A stretch of 64,000 bases of DNA from positions 2,092,501 to 2,156,500 of the forward strand of contig NZ_AP029018.1 in the NCBI RefSeq assembly GCF_037076525.1. The letters run 5' to 3'. Position 1 is the first letter of the stretch, and each line of letters opens with the position of its first letter. Under the pieces are notes generated by a model. It was not told where the DNA came from. It saw only the letters and a list, made by a program, of their open reading frames with translations, and made no database searches. The translations under genes were made by a program, and so were the position numbers. This document shows positions 16,999-24,451 of the stretch, one piece after another. This DNA is from Selenomonas sp. TAMA-11512 (GTDB lineage: Bacteria > Bacillota > Negativicutes > Selenomonadales > Selenomonadaceae).

Positions 16999-17931
16999 TT
17001 ACTCTGCGAAAAGCTCCGTCGAGAGATAGCGGTCACCGGAATCCGGAAGGATAACGACGATCTTCTTGCCGGCATTCTCCGGACGACGCGCGAGCTCCAC
17101 AGCCGCTGTAAGCGCGGCCCCCGAGGAGATGCCGACGAGGACGCCTTCCGTCTTCGCGAGCAGACGCGTGTACTTGAAGGACTCTTCCGTCGTCGCCGTC
17201 AGAACCTCATCGTAGACCTTTGTATCGAGCGTCTCCGGAATAAATCCGGGAGCCAGCCCCTGCAGCTTGTGCGGTCCTGCCGATCCTTTAGAGAGAAGCG
17301 GCGAGTCCGCCGGCTCGACCGCGATAACCTTGACCGCCGCGTTCCTGCTCTTCAGGTAGCGGCCCGTGCCGGAGACCGTGCCGCCGGTGCCGAACCCTGC
17401 GACAAAGATGTCGACCTTGCCGTCCGTAGCCTCCCAGACCTCCGGCCCCGTCGTGCGCTCATGGATAGCGGGGTTCGACTGATTGGTGAACTGCCCCGGG
17501 ATGAACGAGCCCGGCGTTTCCTTGGCGAGCTCCTCCGCCTTTTCGATCGCGCCCTTCATGCCCTTTGTTCCCTCGGTGAGAACAATCTGCGCACCGTATG
17601 CCTTGAGAAGGTTGCGCCGCTCCACGCTCATCGTCTCCGGCATCGTAAGGATTGTCTTGTACCCCTTCGCCGTCGCGACCGAGGCGAGGCCGATTCCCGT
17701 GTTGCCGGAGGTCGGCTCGATAATGGTAGCGCCCGGCTTCAAGAGCCCCTTTTCCTCCGCATCCTCAATCATCGCAAGTGCGATGCGGTCCTTGACCGAA
17801 CCGCCCGGATTGAGATACTCGAGCTTGACGAGAATCTCCGCCTTGAGATCATTCGCTTTCGCAAATCTCTTTGCATTGAGAAGCGGCGTGCCGCCGATGA
17901 GTCCCGTAACGCTGTCAACTAACTTTGCCAT
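16999..17931 (-). CDS. cysK: Cysteine synthase A (O-acetylserine sulfhydrylase)
   Basis: 310 residues, standard length. PLP Lys in NPGGSVKDR (about residue 46), substrate loop TSGNTGIGLA, glycine-rich phosphate loop GFGTGGTVSGTGRY. It makes cysteine from O-acetylserine and sulfide. AGGAGG precedes the ATG. Transcribed from a strong promoter about 240 nt upstream, whose leader contains a repeat element. In Bacillus, CysK also binds the regulator CymR; here a CymR-like gene is divergent and the promoter carries a palindrome. Confidence 0.97.
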   Translation of the reverse strand: MAKLVDSVTGLIGGTPLLNAKRFAKANDLKAEILVKLEYLNPGGSVKDRIALAMIEDAEEKGLLKPGATIIEPTSGNTGIGLASVATAKGYKTILTMPETMSVERRNLLKAYGAQIVLTEGTKGMKGAIEKAEELAKETPGSFIPGQFTNQSNPAIHERTTGPEVWEATDGKVDIFVAGFGTGGTVSGTGRYLKSRNAAVKVIAVEPADSPLLSKGSAGPHKLQGLAPGFIPETLDTKVYDEVLTATTEESFKYTRLLAKTEGVLVGISSGAALTAAVELARRPENAGKKIVVILPDSGDRYLSTELFAE

Positions 17932-17959
17932 ACGTATTTCCTCCTAAGTCATAAGCACT

Positions 17960-18126
17960 TAAGGAATCACTGATAAATGCAACACAGCCATCTTGACGCA
18001 TCTTTTCCGCACTCTTTGCGTCGGCAAATCCTCCACAGAGCACCACTCTGCGTCCGGTTTGCCTCCTTGCCAGAACGAAAAATCTACGCCAATCTGACAG
18101 ACTTCATTTTATCAGCGAGTCCTTAT
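17960..18126 (+). repeat. MITE-like element, copy A (in the cysK leader)
   Basis: About 165 bp with terminal inverted repeats (TA-AGGAATCACTGATAAA ... TTTATCAGCGAGTCCT-TA). A conserved core around 18030-18060 contains CCTCCACAGAGCACCACTCTG and can fold. It lies between the cysK promoter (18165-18193) and the gene, so it is transcribed, in reverse orientation, as part of the mRNA leader. Confidence 0.9.
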
Positions 18127-18141
18127 ATACTCAAAAAACAA

Positions 18142-18164
18142 AACATATCTTATCAATATGTTTA
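18142..18164 (-). promoter_or_regulatory. Candidate operator at the cysK start site
   Basis: Perfect palindrome AAACATAT, 7 nt, ATATGTTT, directly downstream of the cysK -10 box, so it covers the transcription start. Position fits repression by the adjacent Rrf2/CymR-like protein. Confidence 0.75.
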
Positions 18165-18193
18165 CTATACTACTTGCTTTGCAATGTGTCAAC
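18165..18193 (-). promoter_or_regulatory. cysK promoter
   Basis: Minus strand: TTGACA (18188-18193), 17-bp spacer, TATAGT (18165-18170). Confidence 0.85.
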
Positions 18194-18206
18194 CCCTATT
18201 TTTAAA

Positions 18207-18229
18207 AACATATTTTTCCGATATGTAAT
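18207..18229 (+). promoter_or_regulatory. Candidate operator upstream of the Rrf2 regulator
   Basis: AAACATAT, 7 nt, ATATGTAA: the 6-bp inner arms ACATAT/ATATGT and the 7-nt spacer match the cysK site. It ends at the -35 box of the regulator promoter and lies 14 bp upstream of the cysK -35 box, so it could serve both genes. Confidence 0.65.
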
Positions 18230-18258
18230 TGACATTTCTCTTTCATAGATTGTATAAT
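18230..18258 (+). promoter_or_regulatory. Promoter of the Rrf2-family regulator
   Basis: TTGACA (18230-18235), 17-bp spacer, TATAAT (18253-18258): full consensus. Confidence 0.9.
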
Positions 18259-18300
18259 AATGGAAGTAATTCATTCATGGATTCATGAAGGAGGGTATGT

Positions 18301-18744
18301 ATGAAGATTTCTGCCAAAGGCCGCTACGGTCTCGCGGCCATCTCCTATCTGGCCAAACACTACATGTCGGAGTCTCCGACGACGATTCTCTCCATCTCTG
18401 AAGAGTTGTCCATATCTAAAATCTATCTGGAGCAGGTCTTCTCACTGCTGAAGCGAGCCAAGCTCGTCACCTCCTCCAAGGGAGCGCAGGGCGGCTACCA
18501 GCTTGCCGTGTCGCCGCACACGTTGACAGCCTACGATGTTCTCTCTGCCATCGAACTCTCTCTCATGGAAAAGGTCACCCCGTCCGCAGATCACGCGACT
18601 GAACTTGATCAGGCCTTGATTACAGCCGTATACAATCCTCTTGACGATGCCATCCGTGACGCGCTCAAAAAGGTCACCATTGAGGACATACTGTCAGAAG
18701 AAGAGAGACTAAAGTCTGATGACAATTTTATGTATTTTATATAG
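18301..18744 (+). CDS. Rrf2-family transcriptional regulator, CymR-like
   Basis: 147 residues, starts MKISAKGRYGLAAISYLA, the typical Rrf2 N-terminal helix. Winged-helix region SISEELSISKIYLEQVFSLL and SSKGAQGGYQLA. No Cys is present, so it is not an iron-sulfur sensor like IscR; it resembles CymR, the cysteine-metabolism repressor that needs CysK as partner in Bacillus. It is divergent from cysK, with palindromes at both promoters. AGGAGGG precedes the ATG. Assignment as a sulfur regulator is inference from context. Confidence 0.88.
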   Translation: MKISAKGRYGLAAISYLAKHYMSESPTTILSISEELSISKIYLEQVFSLLKRAKLVTSSKGAQGGYQLAVSPHTLTAYDVLSAIELSLMEKVTPSADHATELDQALITAVYNPLDDAIRDALKKVTIEDILSEEERLKSDDNFMYFI

Positions 18745-18838
18745 GACCGTCATTATCATGAATGCATCAATATATTTGTCACTTCTTTCAATCTCTTTGA
18801 TTTAATTCGCCAGGGACAAAAAGTCTATGCAATTTTTT

Positions 18839-18867
18839 CAACCCTAAAAAAGGGTTGCTTTTTTTTT
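18839..18867 (+). terminator. Rho-independent terminator after the Rrf2 regulator
   Basis: CAACCCT, loop AAAAA, AGGGTTG, then CTTTTTTTTT; 95 nt past the stop. Confidence 0.85.
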
Positions 18868-18882
18868 AAAAGTGTGTATACT
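18855..18882 (+). promoter_or_regulatory. Possible promoter of the 78-residue protein gene
   Basis: TTGCTT (18855-18860), 16-bp spacer, TATACT (18877-18882), overlapping the preceding terminator. Sequence match only. Confidence 0.4.
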
Positions 18883-18955
18883 GGTAACAAGTCAATGATT
18901 TACTTCTTTTGACTACAGAAATCGGTTTCATTATTGGAGGCAACACAGTCTAGTC

Positions 18956-19192
18956 ATGAACATGGACAACGTATCCGTTGTCATCGAAAAAGGTACGGTT
19001 TCCCGCGAGGAAATCGAACGCTATATCCGTAAGATCCGGAAAAACTCTGCAGGACGTACACTGAAGCGTATCACGTTCCGACGCGAAGCCGCGTATTTGA
19101 ATCTCAGATATAGCTTTGACGGAATTCCGTTGGAGAGGGTCCGTTACATTCCGATGACCAACGAGATCAACAAAATTCAAAAAGTTGGCTGA
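18956..19192 (+). CDS. Conserved-looking small protein, function unknown
   Basis: 78 residues, basic, predicted alpha/beta: VSVVIEKGTVSREEIERYIRK, then LKRITFRREAAYLNLRYSF and a closing IPLERVRYIPM strand-helix unit. No signal peptide or membrane segment. It sits alone between two terminators, which supports a real single-gene unit. The nearest GGAGG lies 16 nt before the ATG, too far for a normal ribosome site; no other in-frame start exists in between. I do not recognise the family. Confidence 0.7.
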   Translation: MNMDNVSVVIEKGTVSREEIERYIRKIRKNSAGRTLKRITFRREAAYLNLRYSFDGIPLERVRYIPMTNEINKIQKVG

Positions 19193-19196
19193 CGCC

Positions 19197-19239
19197 AAAA
19201 AAAGGCATCCCGAGAGATACGCGCGGGATGCCTTTTTTC
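19197..19239 (+). terminator. Rho-independent terminator after the 78-residue protein gene
   Basis: AAAAAAGGCATCCCG pairs with CGGGATGCCTTTTTT, a strong stem followed by T's; 5 nt past the stop. Confidence 0.9.
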
Positions 19240-19248
19240 TTTGAAACT

Positions 19249-19413
19249 TAGGAAGCACTGATAATTCAGCCCGATCATCTTATCACATCTTTTTTGCCCG
19301 CACTTCGGCGGCAAATCCTCCACAGAGCACCACTCTGCGCCCGGTTTGTCACCTTGTTCGGACGAAAAAATCTGTACCGATCTGACAGACTTCATTTTTA
19401 TCAGCGTTTCCTA
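19249..19413 (+). repeat. MITE-like element, copy B
   Basis: Ends TA-GGAAGCACTGATAA and TTTATCAGCGTTTCC-TA, same core as copy A, same orientation. It follows the terminator at 19239 and lies in the 320-bp gap downstream of the LTA-synthase-like gene. The rest of that gap (19414-19512) shows nothing I can name. Confidence 0.9.
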
Positions 19414-19512
19414 AGAAAATGCGGCGGTTCTTCTTCTTTTCACGTGAGGTCGGCACATGTGTCTGTCCTCTGCACGGCAATTGTGCCTGTCGCTTTATGC
19501 GCTGTCAGGGAC

Positions 19513-21507
19513 TCACTTATTCTCCAAGACACCCCAGCTGAGTGTGCGGAAGCGCTTGATATCGGCCAGGACAGCCTCCTTCTCCGCGGGCGTGATCTCC
19601 TGCGGCCCCGCCCCGAAGCTCTTATAGTCTCCGCCCTCAATCTCACCCATGCCCGATCTCGTCATGAAGGAGATGCGCGTAAAGGAGGGAGCGTCACCGA
19701 ACGTCATCGACGGCGCGATCGTATGATAAAGGAATCCGGCAGGCGCAATGAGTTCCATCACAGTCGGCACTATGGAAGTATGTCCCCCCACAACATCCTC
19801 CGGCAAAAGGTCTTTTGACACACCCTTTCCGATGAGGATCAAGGGCACCGCCTCACGCTCATAGCGCGACGCCTGAGGTCCCGGATTCATGCGTATGCCG
19901 TGATCGCCCGTCACGATAAAGAGACTGTCGGGATACACTTCCTGTACCTCGCGGATGAAGCGGGCGATTTCACGTGTCATATAGCGGTAATGCAGGAGCT
20001 CCTTCGCCAGATTCTCAGGCTTCGTCTCCGCCGGTATGACGCGTTTGACCGCCTCCGTCACGGATGTCATGTCTCCCAGGCCCTCAGCCTCCAGGTTGAG
20101 ATTGTACGGGGGATGGTTCGTCGTCGTCATGACGAGATGCACGGCATACTGTCCTCCGGCCGCTTCTGCACTTCCGTCTTTCACATGATCGCGCAGCGCA
20201 TCGAAGAGGATTCCGTCCTTGACGCCCCAGATGCTCTCCGCCTCCGCCTGAAAGTCCGGCGCGCCGTAAAAGTCATCGAATCCCTGCGCCAGCGCAAACT
20301 GCTTCATATTATCCCACGAAGGATAGCCGCCGTACCAGTATTCCACGCGATAGCCCAGCTCGTGAAAGGGCTTTGCCATCGCCGTCACAAACGGCGCCTG
20401 AAAGCTCTGCGGCTGATAGTTGACCTTCGTATTGATCTCCGAAAGCCCCGTGATGACGCCTGTCAGGGCAATGGACGTAAAGTCCCCGTTCGACAGAAAA
20501 TGCCTGGAAACATACGCGTCTTCTTCCGTCATGCGCGCCAAGAGCTCATCCGCCGCATGAAGCTCTTGATACTCGGGAAGGAGCGGCCAAAGCGACATGG
20601 ATTCCCCGAGGATGATGAAGATATGGCTCGGCTTTTCGATGCGCGCGCCCGTCGCCCGCCGCTCCAGATAGGGCTCCAGGCGGTCGCCAAGATCCTTTCC
20701 TCCCGCCTGTTCGCCGGCATAGAACATCAGCCGTTCACGCTCGAGGCCGAAGATTTCCCCCTCCGCCATGCGCTTGTACATGCCGCGCGCACGATAGAGC
20801 CCTTGGAGATCGTCCAGGATGAGCTCGTCGAGAAAATGATCGCCCGTGACGCCCCCATTTTCCCAGTTGATCGAGTGCGTATAGGAAAGCGCGCCGCCGA
20901 ATCGGATGAAAAAGAAGGCGAACACAATTGCGAGAAACAGTCCCGCGCCTTGCAACAACCGCGTCCGAAGCGACGCGAAGCGGTCAAGCGCGTACGTCCC
21001 TCTGCGCAGTACGGCGCGCGCGATACAGACGAGCACCGCGGAGATGAGCAGAGCGCCGAGAAGACGGGGAAAGAACTGATACTCCGCGACCAGCGTCTCG
21101 AATATTGCCTGCCGATCGTCAAAGAGCCCCTGCACGAGCGACTGTCCGAATATCTCGCCGTACGTCCTGTAGTACGGGAAACGCGCCATGAAGAGCACGC
21201 TCAGGAGAAAGCACGCGATGGAGCTGTAGACGAGCCGCACGCGATAGAAGTCAAGGCGCGGGAGAGCCACGCTCCCGATGCATGTCAGGAACAAAAAAAG
21301 CGGCGCTATGAGAGCTCCCGCGCTCTTCAGCGACAGGCGAAGCCCCGCCCAGTTCGCCAAGAGAATCGATTCCATCGTCGTACCTGCCCCAAGATACGAT
21401 GACTCCATCACGAGGAACAGGACTCGAAACACACAGAGCACCAGCAGGAAAAAGCAAAAGAGCTTCACATCCTGCTGCAGAGAGGAAAAAAACCTGTTGA
21501 ACCTCAC
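19513..21507 (-). CDS. LTA-synthase/sulfatase-family phosphoglycerol transferase-like protein
   Basis: 664 residues from a GTG at 21507 (AAAGGGG upstream). An earlier in-frame ATG (21567) lies inside the terminator hairpin of the upstream gene and has no ribosome site. Five hydrophobic segments fill the first 200 residues; the remainder is an extracytoplasmic alkaline-phosphatase-fold domain with IILGESMSLWP, NGDFTSIALTG (position of the catalytic Thr of LtaS) and ITGDHGIRMNP (metal ligands). LtaS-like enzymes move glycerol-phosphate onto glycolipid; MdoB/OpgB-like relatives decorate periplasmic glucans. In a diderm the acceptor is uncertain. Confidence 0.87.
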   Translation of the reverse strand: MRFNRFFSSLQQDVKLFCFFLLVLCVFRVLFLVMESSYLGAGTTMESILLANWAGLRLSLKSAGALIAPLFLFLTCIGSVALPRLDFYRVRLVYSSIACFLLSVLFMARFPYYRTYGEIFGQSLVQGLFDDRQAIFETLVAEYQFFPRLLGALLISAVLVCIARAVLRRGTYALDRFASLRTRLLQGAGLFLAIVFAFFFIRFGGALSYTHSINWENGGVTGDHFLDELILDDLQGLYRARGMYKRMAEGEIFGLERERLMFYAGEQAGGKDLGDRLEPYLERRATGARIEKPSHIFIILGESMSLWPLLPEYQELHAADELLARMTEEDAYVSRHFLSNGDFTSIALTGVITGLSEINTKVNYQPQSFQAPFVTAMAKPFHELGYRVEYWYGGYPSWDNMKQFALAQGFDDFYGAPDFQAEAESIWGVKDGILFDALRDHVKDGSAEAAGGQYAVHLVMTTTNHPPYNLNLEAEGLGDMTSVTEAVKRVIPAETKPENLAKELLHYRYMTREIARFIREVQEVYPDSLFIVTGDHGIRMNPGPQASRYEREAVPLILIGKGVSKDLLPEDVVGGHTSIVPTVMELIAPAGFLYHTIAPSMTFGDAPSFTRISFMTRSGMGEIEGGDYKSFGAGPQEITPAEKEAVLADIKRFRTLSWGVLENK

Positions 21508-21530
21508 ACTTTTCGCCCCTTTCAAACCTT

Positions 21531-21575
21531 TAAAAAAACACGGATACATGCCCGGAAATCGGGTCATCGTATCCG
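21531..21575 (-). terminator. Rho-independent terminator after the GH32-like gene
   Basis: Minus strand: CGGATACGATGACCCG, short loop, CGGGCATGTATCCG with small mismatches, followed by TGTTTTTTT. It lies 30 nt past the stop at 21606. Confidence 0.8.
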
Positions 21576-21605
21576 CGGTTTCCTAAAAAGCCCATGCTAA
21601 GATCT

Positions 21606-23060
21606 TTACTGCAAGTTATACTGAATGGGATCCAGCTCCCATACCGTCCCCACGACCTTCTCCATCCTGGAGGAGGACTTGACCTCCAGGACCGGCCGGA
21701 CATCCTCCTTCGGGAAGACCATGAGAGAAGCCGCCTCTTCTCCGTGCTGGAAGAAGAACTCCATCGCCGACTTATCCTGGAAGAATCGCACGTGGAACGT
21801 GTCTCCGATCGGCAGGCGGAAGCGGCGGCCGCCCTTCCCGCCCAGAGCCATGTCGTTCCGCACGATCTCCAGGACAGCATCCTCGCGGCGATAGGTCAAT
21901 ACGAGCTTCTCTTCGCCATAGTGGAAGATCAGATGGACATCCTCCGCATGGCCGAACGTGATGCGCAGATAGCCCTCAGAGCCCTCAAAGAGCTCCATCT
22001 GCAGCTTCTTGACCTCGCATGACTCAATGTCCTTGCGGGATTCCTCAATGCGCAGATCCTTCAGCTCCTCCGCCGGTCTCGAGTAAACGCGCCCCTGCTT
22101 CAGCGTCAGCTCGCGCGGCATGGTCAGCGTGTGCATAAAGCCGAGCTCGGCCGTCGGGTAGTCCTCATCGCGGTGCGGCATGCTCATCCAGCCGATCATC
22201 ACATGACGGCCGTCAAACTGCGCCGTATACGGAACGAAGAAATCAAAGCCCCGGTCCAGCTCACGGAAGGAGGCGTGCAGCATGGTCTGATCCGTCGCCA
22301 TCATGCGGCCGGCAATGTAGCCCGACTGGAACAGATTCTGATAGGCAAACTCGAGATGCTTGACGCCGCGCGGCGAGAAGAACAGCACTTCCTGCTCTCC
22401 GAATCGCTCTACGATCGGGCACTCCCACACACTGCCGAAGAAGCCGAGCTGCGTGGAAAGCTCATCCTCGAACTTCCATTCGCCCTCTTCCTCGCGATAG
22501 ATGAGGACACAGCCGCGCGGATCGTCCTCAGGCTCCGCCTGTCCGCCGAGCAGGATGTAGTTCTTCCCTCCCTGCGTGAAGCGGAACGGGCCCTGGAACA
22601 AGTGCGTATATCCCTCCGGCGGCTCCTTGATGACGACGCCGTCCTTGCGGATAACACCGCCGTCCAGCGTGCCGAGAATCTGGCGATTATCGCGCACTTC
22701 CCCCTCCGTGCGGCGACCCGTGTAGAGCACGCGGAGCTTGCCGTCCTCGACGTACGCGCAGCCCGAGCCGCAGCCGTCGCGATCCATGTCCTCACCCGGC
22801 CACAGGACGAGCTGCGGCATCGAATACCGGATGAAATCACGCGTCTTTACGAGCACCCATCCCTTATTCTTGTCTTCCGTGGAGAACGGATTCCACTGCA
22901 GGAAGATGTAGTGTTCCTCTCCAAACCGCAGAAATCCTTTGACGCTTCCCGTAAAGCCGAAGGGCATTTCCACATGAAAGCGATTTCGCCAACGGTGCGG
23001 CATCGTCTGCATGATTTCTCTCTGCAGTCTCGCCTCCAATTCCGCCTTGTTATACTGCAT
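21606..23060 (-). CDS. GH32-like protein (annotated type: sucrose-6-phosphate hydrolase) with altered catalytic sites
   Basis: 484 residues, normal length for SacA/ScrB. The GH32 frame is clear: DMDRDGCGSGCAYVEDGKL near residue 91, VLYTGRR, and VWECP with Glu213 as the acid/base residue. The other two catalytic motifs are changed. The NDPNG block (nucleophile Asp) reads TGSVKG at residues 37-42, and the RDP block reads QGP at 156-158. Without both Asp residues ordinary sucrose or fructan hydrolysis looks unlikely, so a changed substrate or a non-catalytic role is possible. It lies 53 nt after dnaB on the same strand and ends with its own terminator. No sugar transporter is adjacent. Confidence 0.8.
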   Translation of the reverse strand: MQYNKAELEARLQREIMQTMPHRWRNRFHVEMPFGFTGSVKGFLRFGEEHYIFLQWNPFSTEDKNKGWVLVKTRDFIRYSMPQLVLWPGEDMDRDGCGSGCAYVEDGKLRVLYTGRRTEGEVRDNRQILGTLDGGVIRKDGVVIKEPPEGYTHLFQGPFRFTQGGKNYILLGGQAEPEDDPRGCVLIYREEEGEWKFEDELSTQLGFFGSVWECPIVERFGEQEVLFFSPRGVKHLEFAYQNLFQSGYIAGRMMATDQTMLHASFRELDRGFDFFVPYTAQFDGRHVMIGWMSMPHRDEDYPTAELGFMHTLTMPRELTLKQGRVYSRPAEELKDLRIEESRKDIESCEVKKLQMELFEGSEGYLRITFGHAEDVHLIFHYGEEKLVLTYRREDAVLEIVRNDMALGGKGGRRFRLPIGDTFHVRFFQDKSAMEFFFQHGEEAASLMVFPKEDVRPVLEVKSSSRMEKVVGTVWELDPIQYNLQ

Positions 23061-23113
23061 GATTAGCCTCCTGACAGCTGCACTTTCTCTATCATCGCTT
23101 CCCCATACGCGCT

Positions 23114-24451
23114 CTACCGCATATAGGAAATATCCATAAACCTCGTAAATTCCTTCAGGAATGTCAGGTTGACCGTATCGACCGGTCCGTTTCGATGCTT
23201 TGCCACGATGACCTCCGTGACGTTCTTGTTCTCCGTATCGGGATCGTAGTAGTCCTCGCGGTAGAGGAACATGACGATATCCGCGTCCTGCTCGAGAGAT
23301 CCCGACTCGCGAAGGTCGGAGAGCATCGGCCTCTTTATCTGCCGCGACTCTACGCCTCGGGAGAGCTGCGACAGCGCTATGAGCGGCACATTGAGCTCAC
23401 GCGCCAGCGCCTTCAGCGAGCGTGAAATCTCCGAGATCTCCTGCTGCCGGTTATCGCTGCCCTTCGAGGAGCGTCCCTGCATGAGCTGGAGATAGTCAAT
23501 GATGATGAGGTCGAGACCGCCCTTCTCCGCCTTGATGCGGCGCGCCTTGGATCGCAGCTCCATAGCGGTGATGCTCGGCGTGTCATCGATATAGATTTCC
23601 GCCTTGTTCAGACGATTGGCGGCATCTATAAGCCGCCCCCAGTCCTCGTCCTCCAGATCGCCGATGCGCAGCCTGGACGCGTCGATGCGCGCCTCCGAGC
23701 AGAGAAGACGCTGCACGAGTTGTGCCGCGCTCATTTCGAGCGAGAAAAACGCGACCCGCTTCTTTTCCTCCGACCGAAGAGCCACATTGGCGGCTATGTT
23801 CAGCGTAAACGCCGTCTTTCCCATGGATGGGCGCGCCGCGACAAGGATGAGATCCGATCTTTGCAAACCCGCCGTGAGCTTATTGAGATCGGTGAAGCCC
23901 GTTGAGATCCCCGTAATGCCGCCCTTGTTTTCGTAGCGTTCCTCAATCTGCATGAACGTCTCCACAAGGATGTCCTTCAAGGGGACGACCACACCTCCAT
24001 GCGGATCGGAGGCGACGGCGAGAATCTTCTTCTCCGCCTCATCCATGAGCTCGGAGACGTCTCCCGCTTCCTCATAGGCACTCGACTCAATCTCCGTCGC
24101 GACGTTGATGAGCCGGCGTAGCTGCGCTTTTTCCCTGACGATCTTCGCGTGATACATGACATTCGCCGCGGTAGGGACCGCATTGGCGATCGCTCCGACG
24201 GCCTGAATGCCGCCCACGCGGTCAAGCACGCTCGTCTTTTTCAGCTGCTCCGTAAGCGTGATGATATCGACGGGTTCTCCGCGGTCCATCAGGTCCCGGA
24301 TGGCCTCGTAGATGAGGCGATGCGCCTGCCGATAGAAGTCATCGGGCTGCAGCATCTCCGTGACGCTCTGCGCGGCCTCCTTTTTGAGCATCATGGCGGA
24401 GAGTACGGCCTGCTCCGCCTCCGTATCCTGCGGCGGCTTTCTAGTTTCCAT
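23114..24451 (-). CDS. dnaB: Replicative DNA helicase DnaB
   Basis: 445 residues, normal length. N-terminal DnaB domain (DTEAEQAVLSAMML), Walker A ARPSMGKTAF near residue 206, Walker B IIIDYLQLM, and the Arg-finger region ELNVPLIALSQLSRGVE. It unwinds DNA at the replication fork. The start overlaps lonC by 11 nt; it is the last conserved gene of the yybS-gdpP-rplI-lonC-dnaB operon. Confidence 0.98.
   Translation of the reverse strand: METRKPPQDTEAEQAVLSAMMLKKEAAQSVTEMLQPDDFYRQAHRLIYEAIRDLMDRGEPVDIITLTEQLKKTSVLDRVGGIQAVGAIANAVPTAANVMYHAKIVREKAQLRRLINVATEIESSAYEEAGDVSELMDEAEKKILAVASDPHGGVVVPLKDILVETFMQIEERYENKGGITGISTGFTDLNKLTAGLQRSDLILVAARPSMGKTAFTLNIAANVALRSEEKKRVAFFSLEMSAAQLVQRLLCSEARIDASRLRIGDLEDEDWGRLIDAANRLNKAEIYIDDTPSITAMELRSKARRIKAEKGGLDLIIIDYLQLMQGRSSKGSDNRQQEISEISRSLKALARELNVPLIALSQLSRGVESRQIKRPMLSDLRESGSLEQDADIVMFLYREDYYDPDTENKNVTEVIVAKHRNGPVDTVNLTFLKEFTRFMDISYMR

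Noticed and set aside
19177-19395. Short frames inside the MITE copies (for example reading VEDLPPKCGQKRC)
   Set aside because: The frame is interrupted or shifted in other copies, so it is not a conserved protein.
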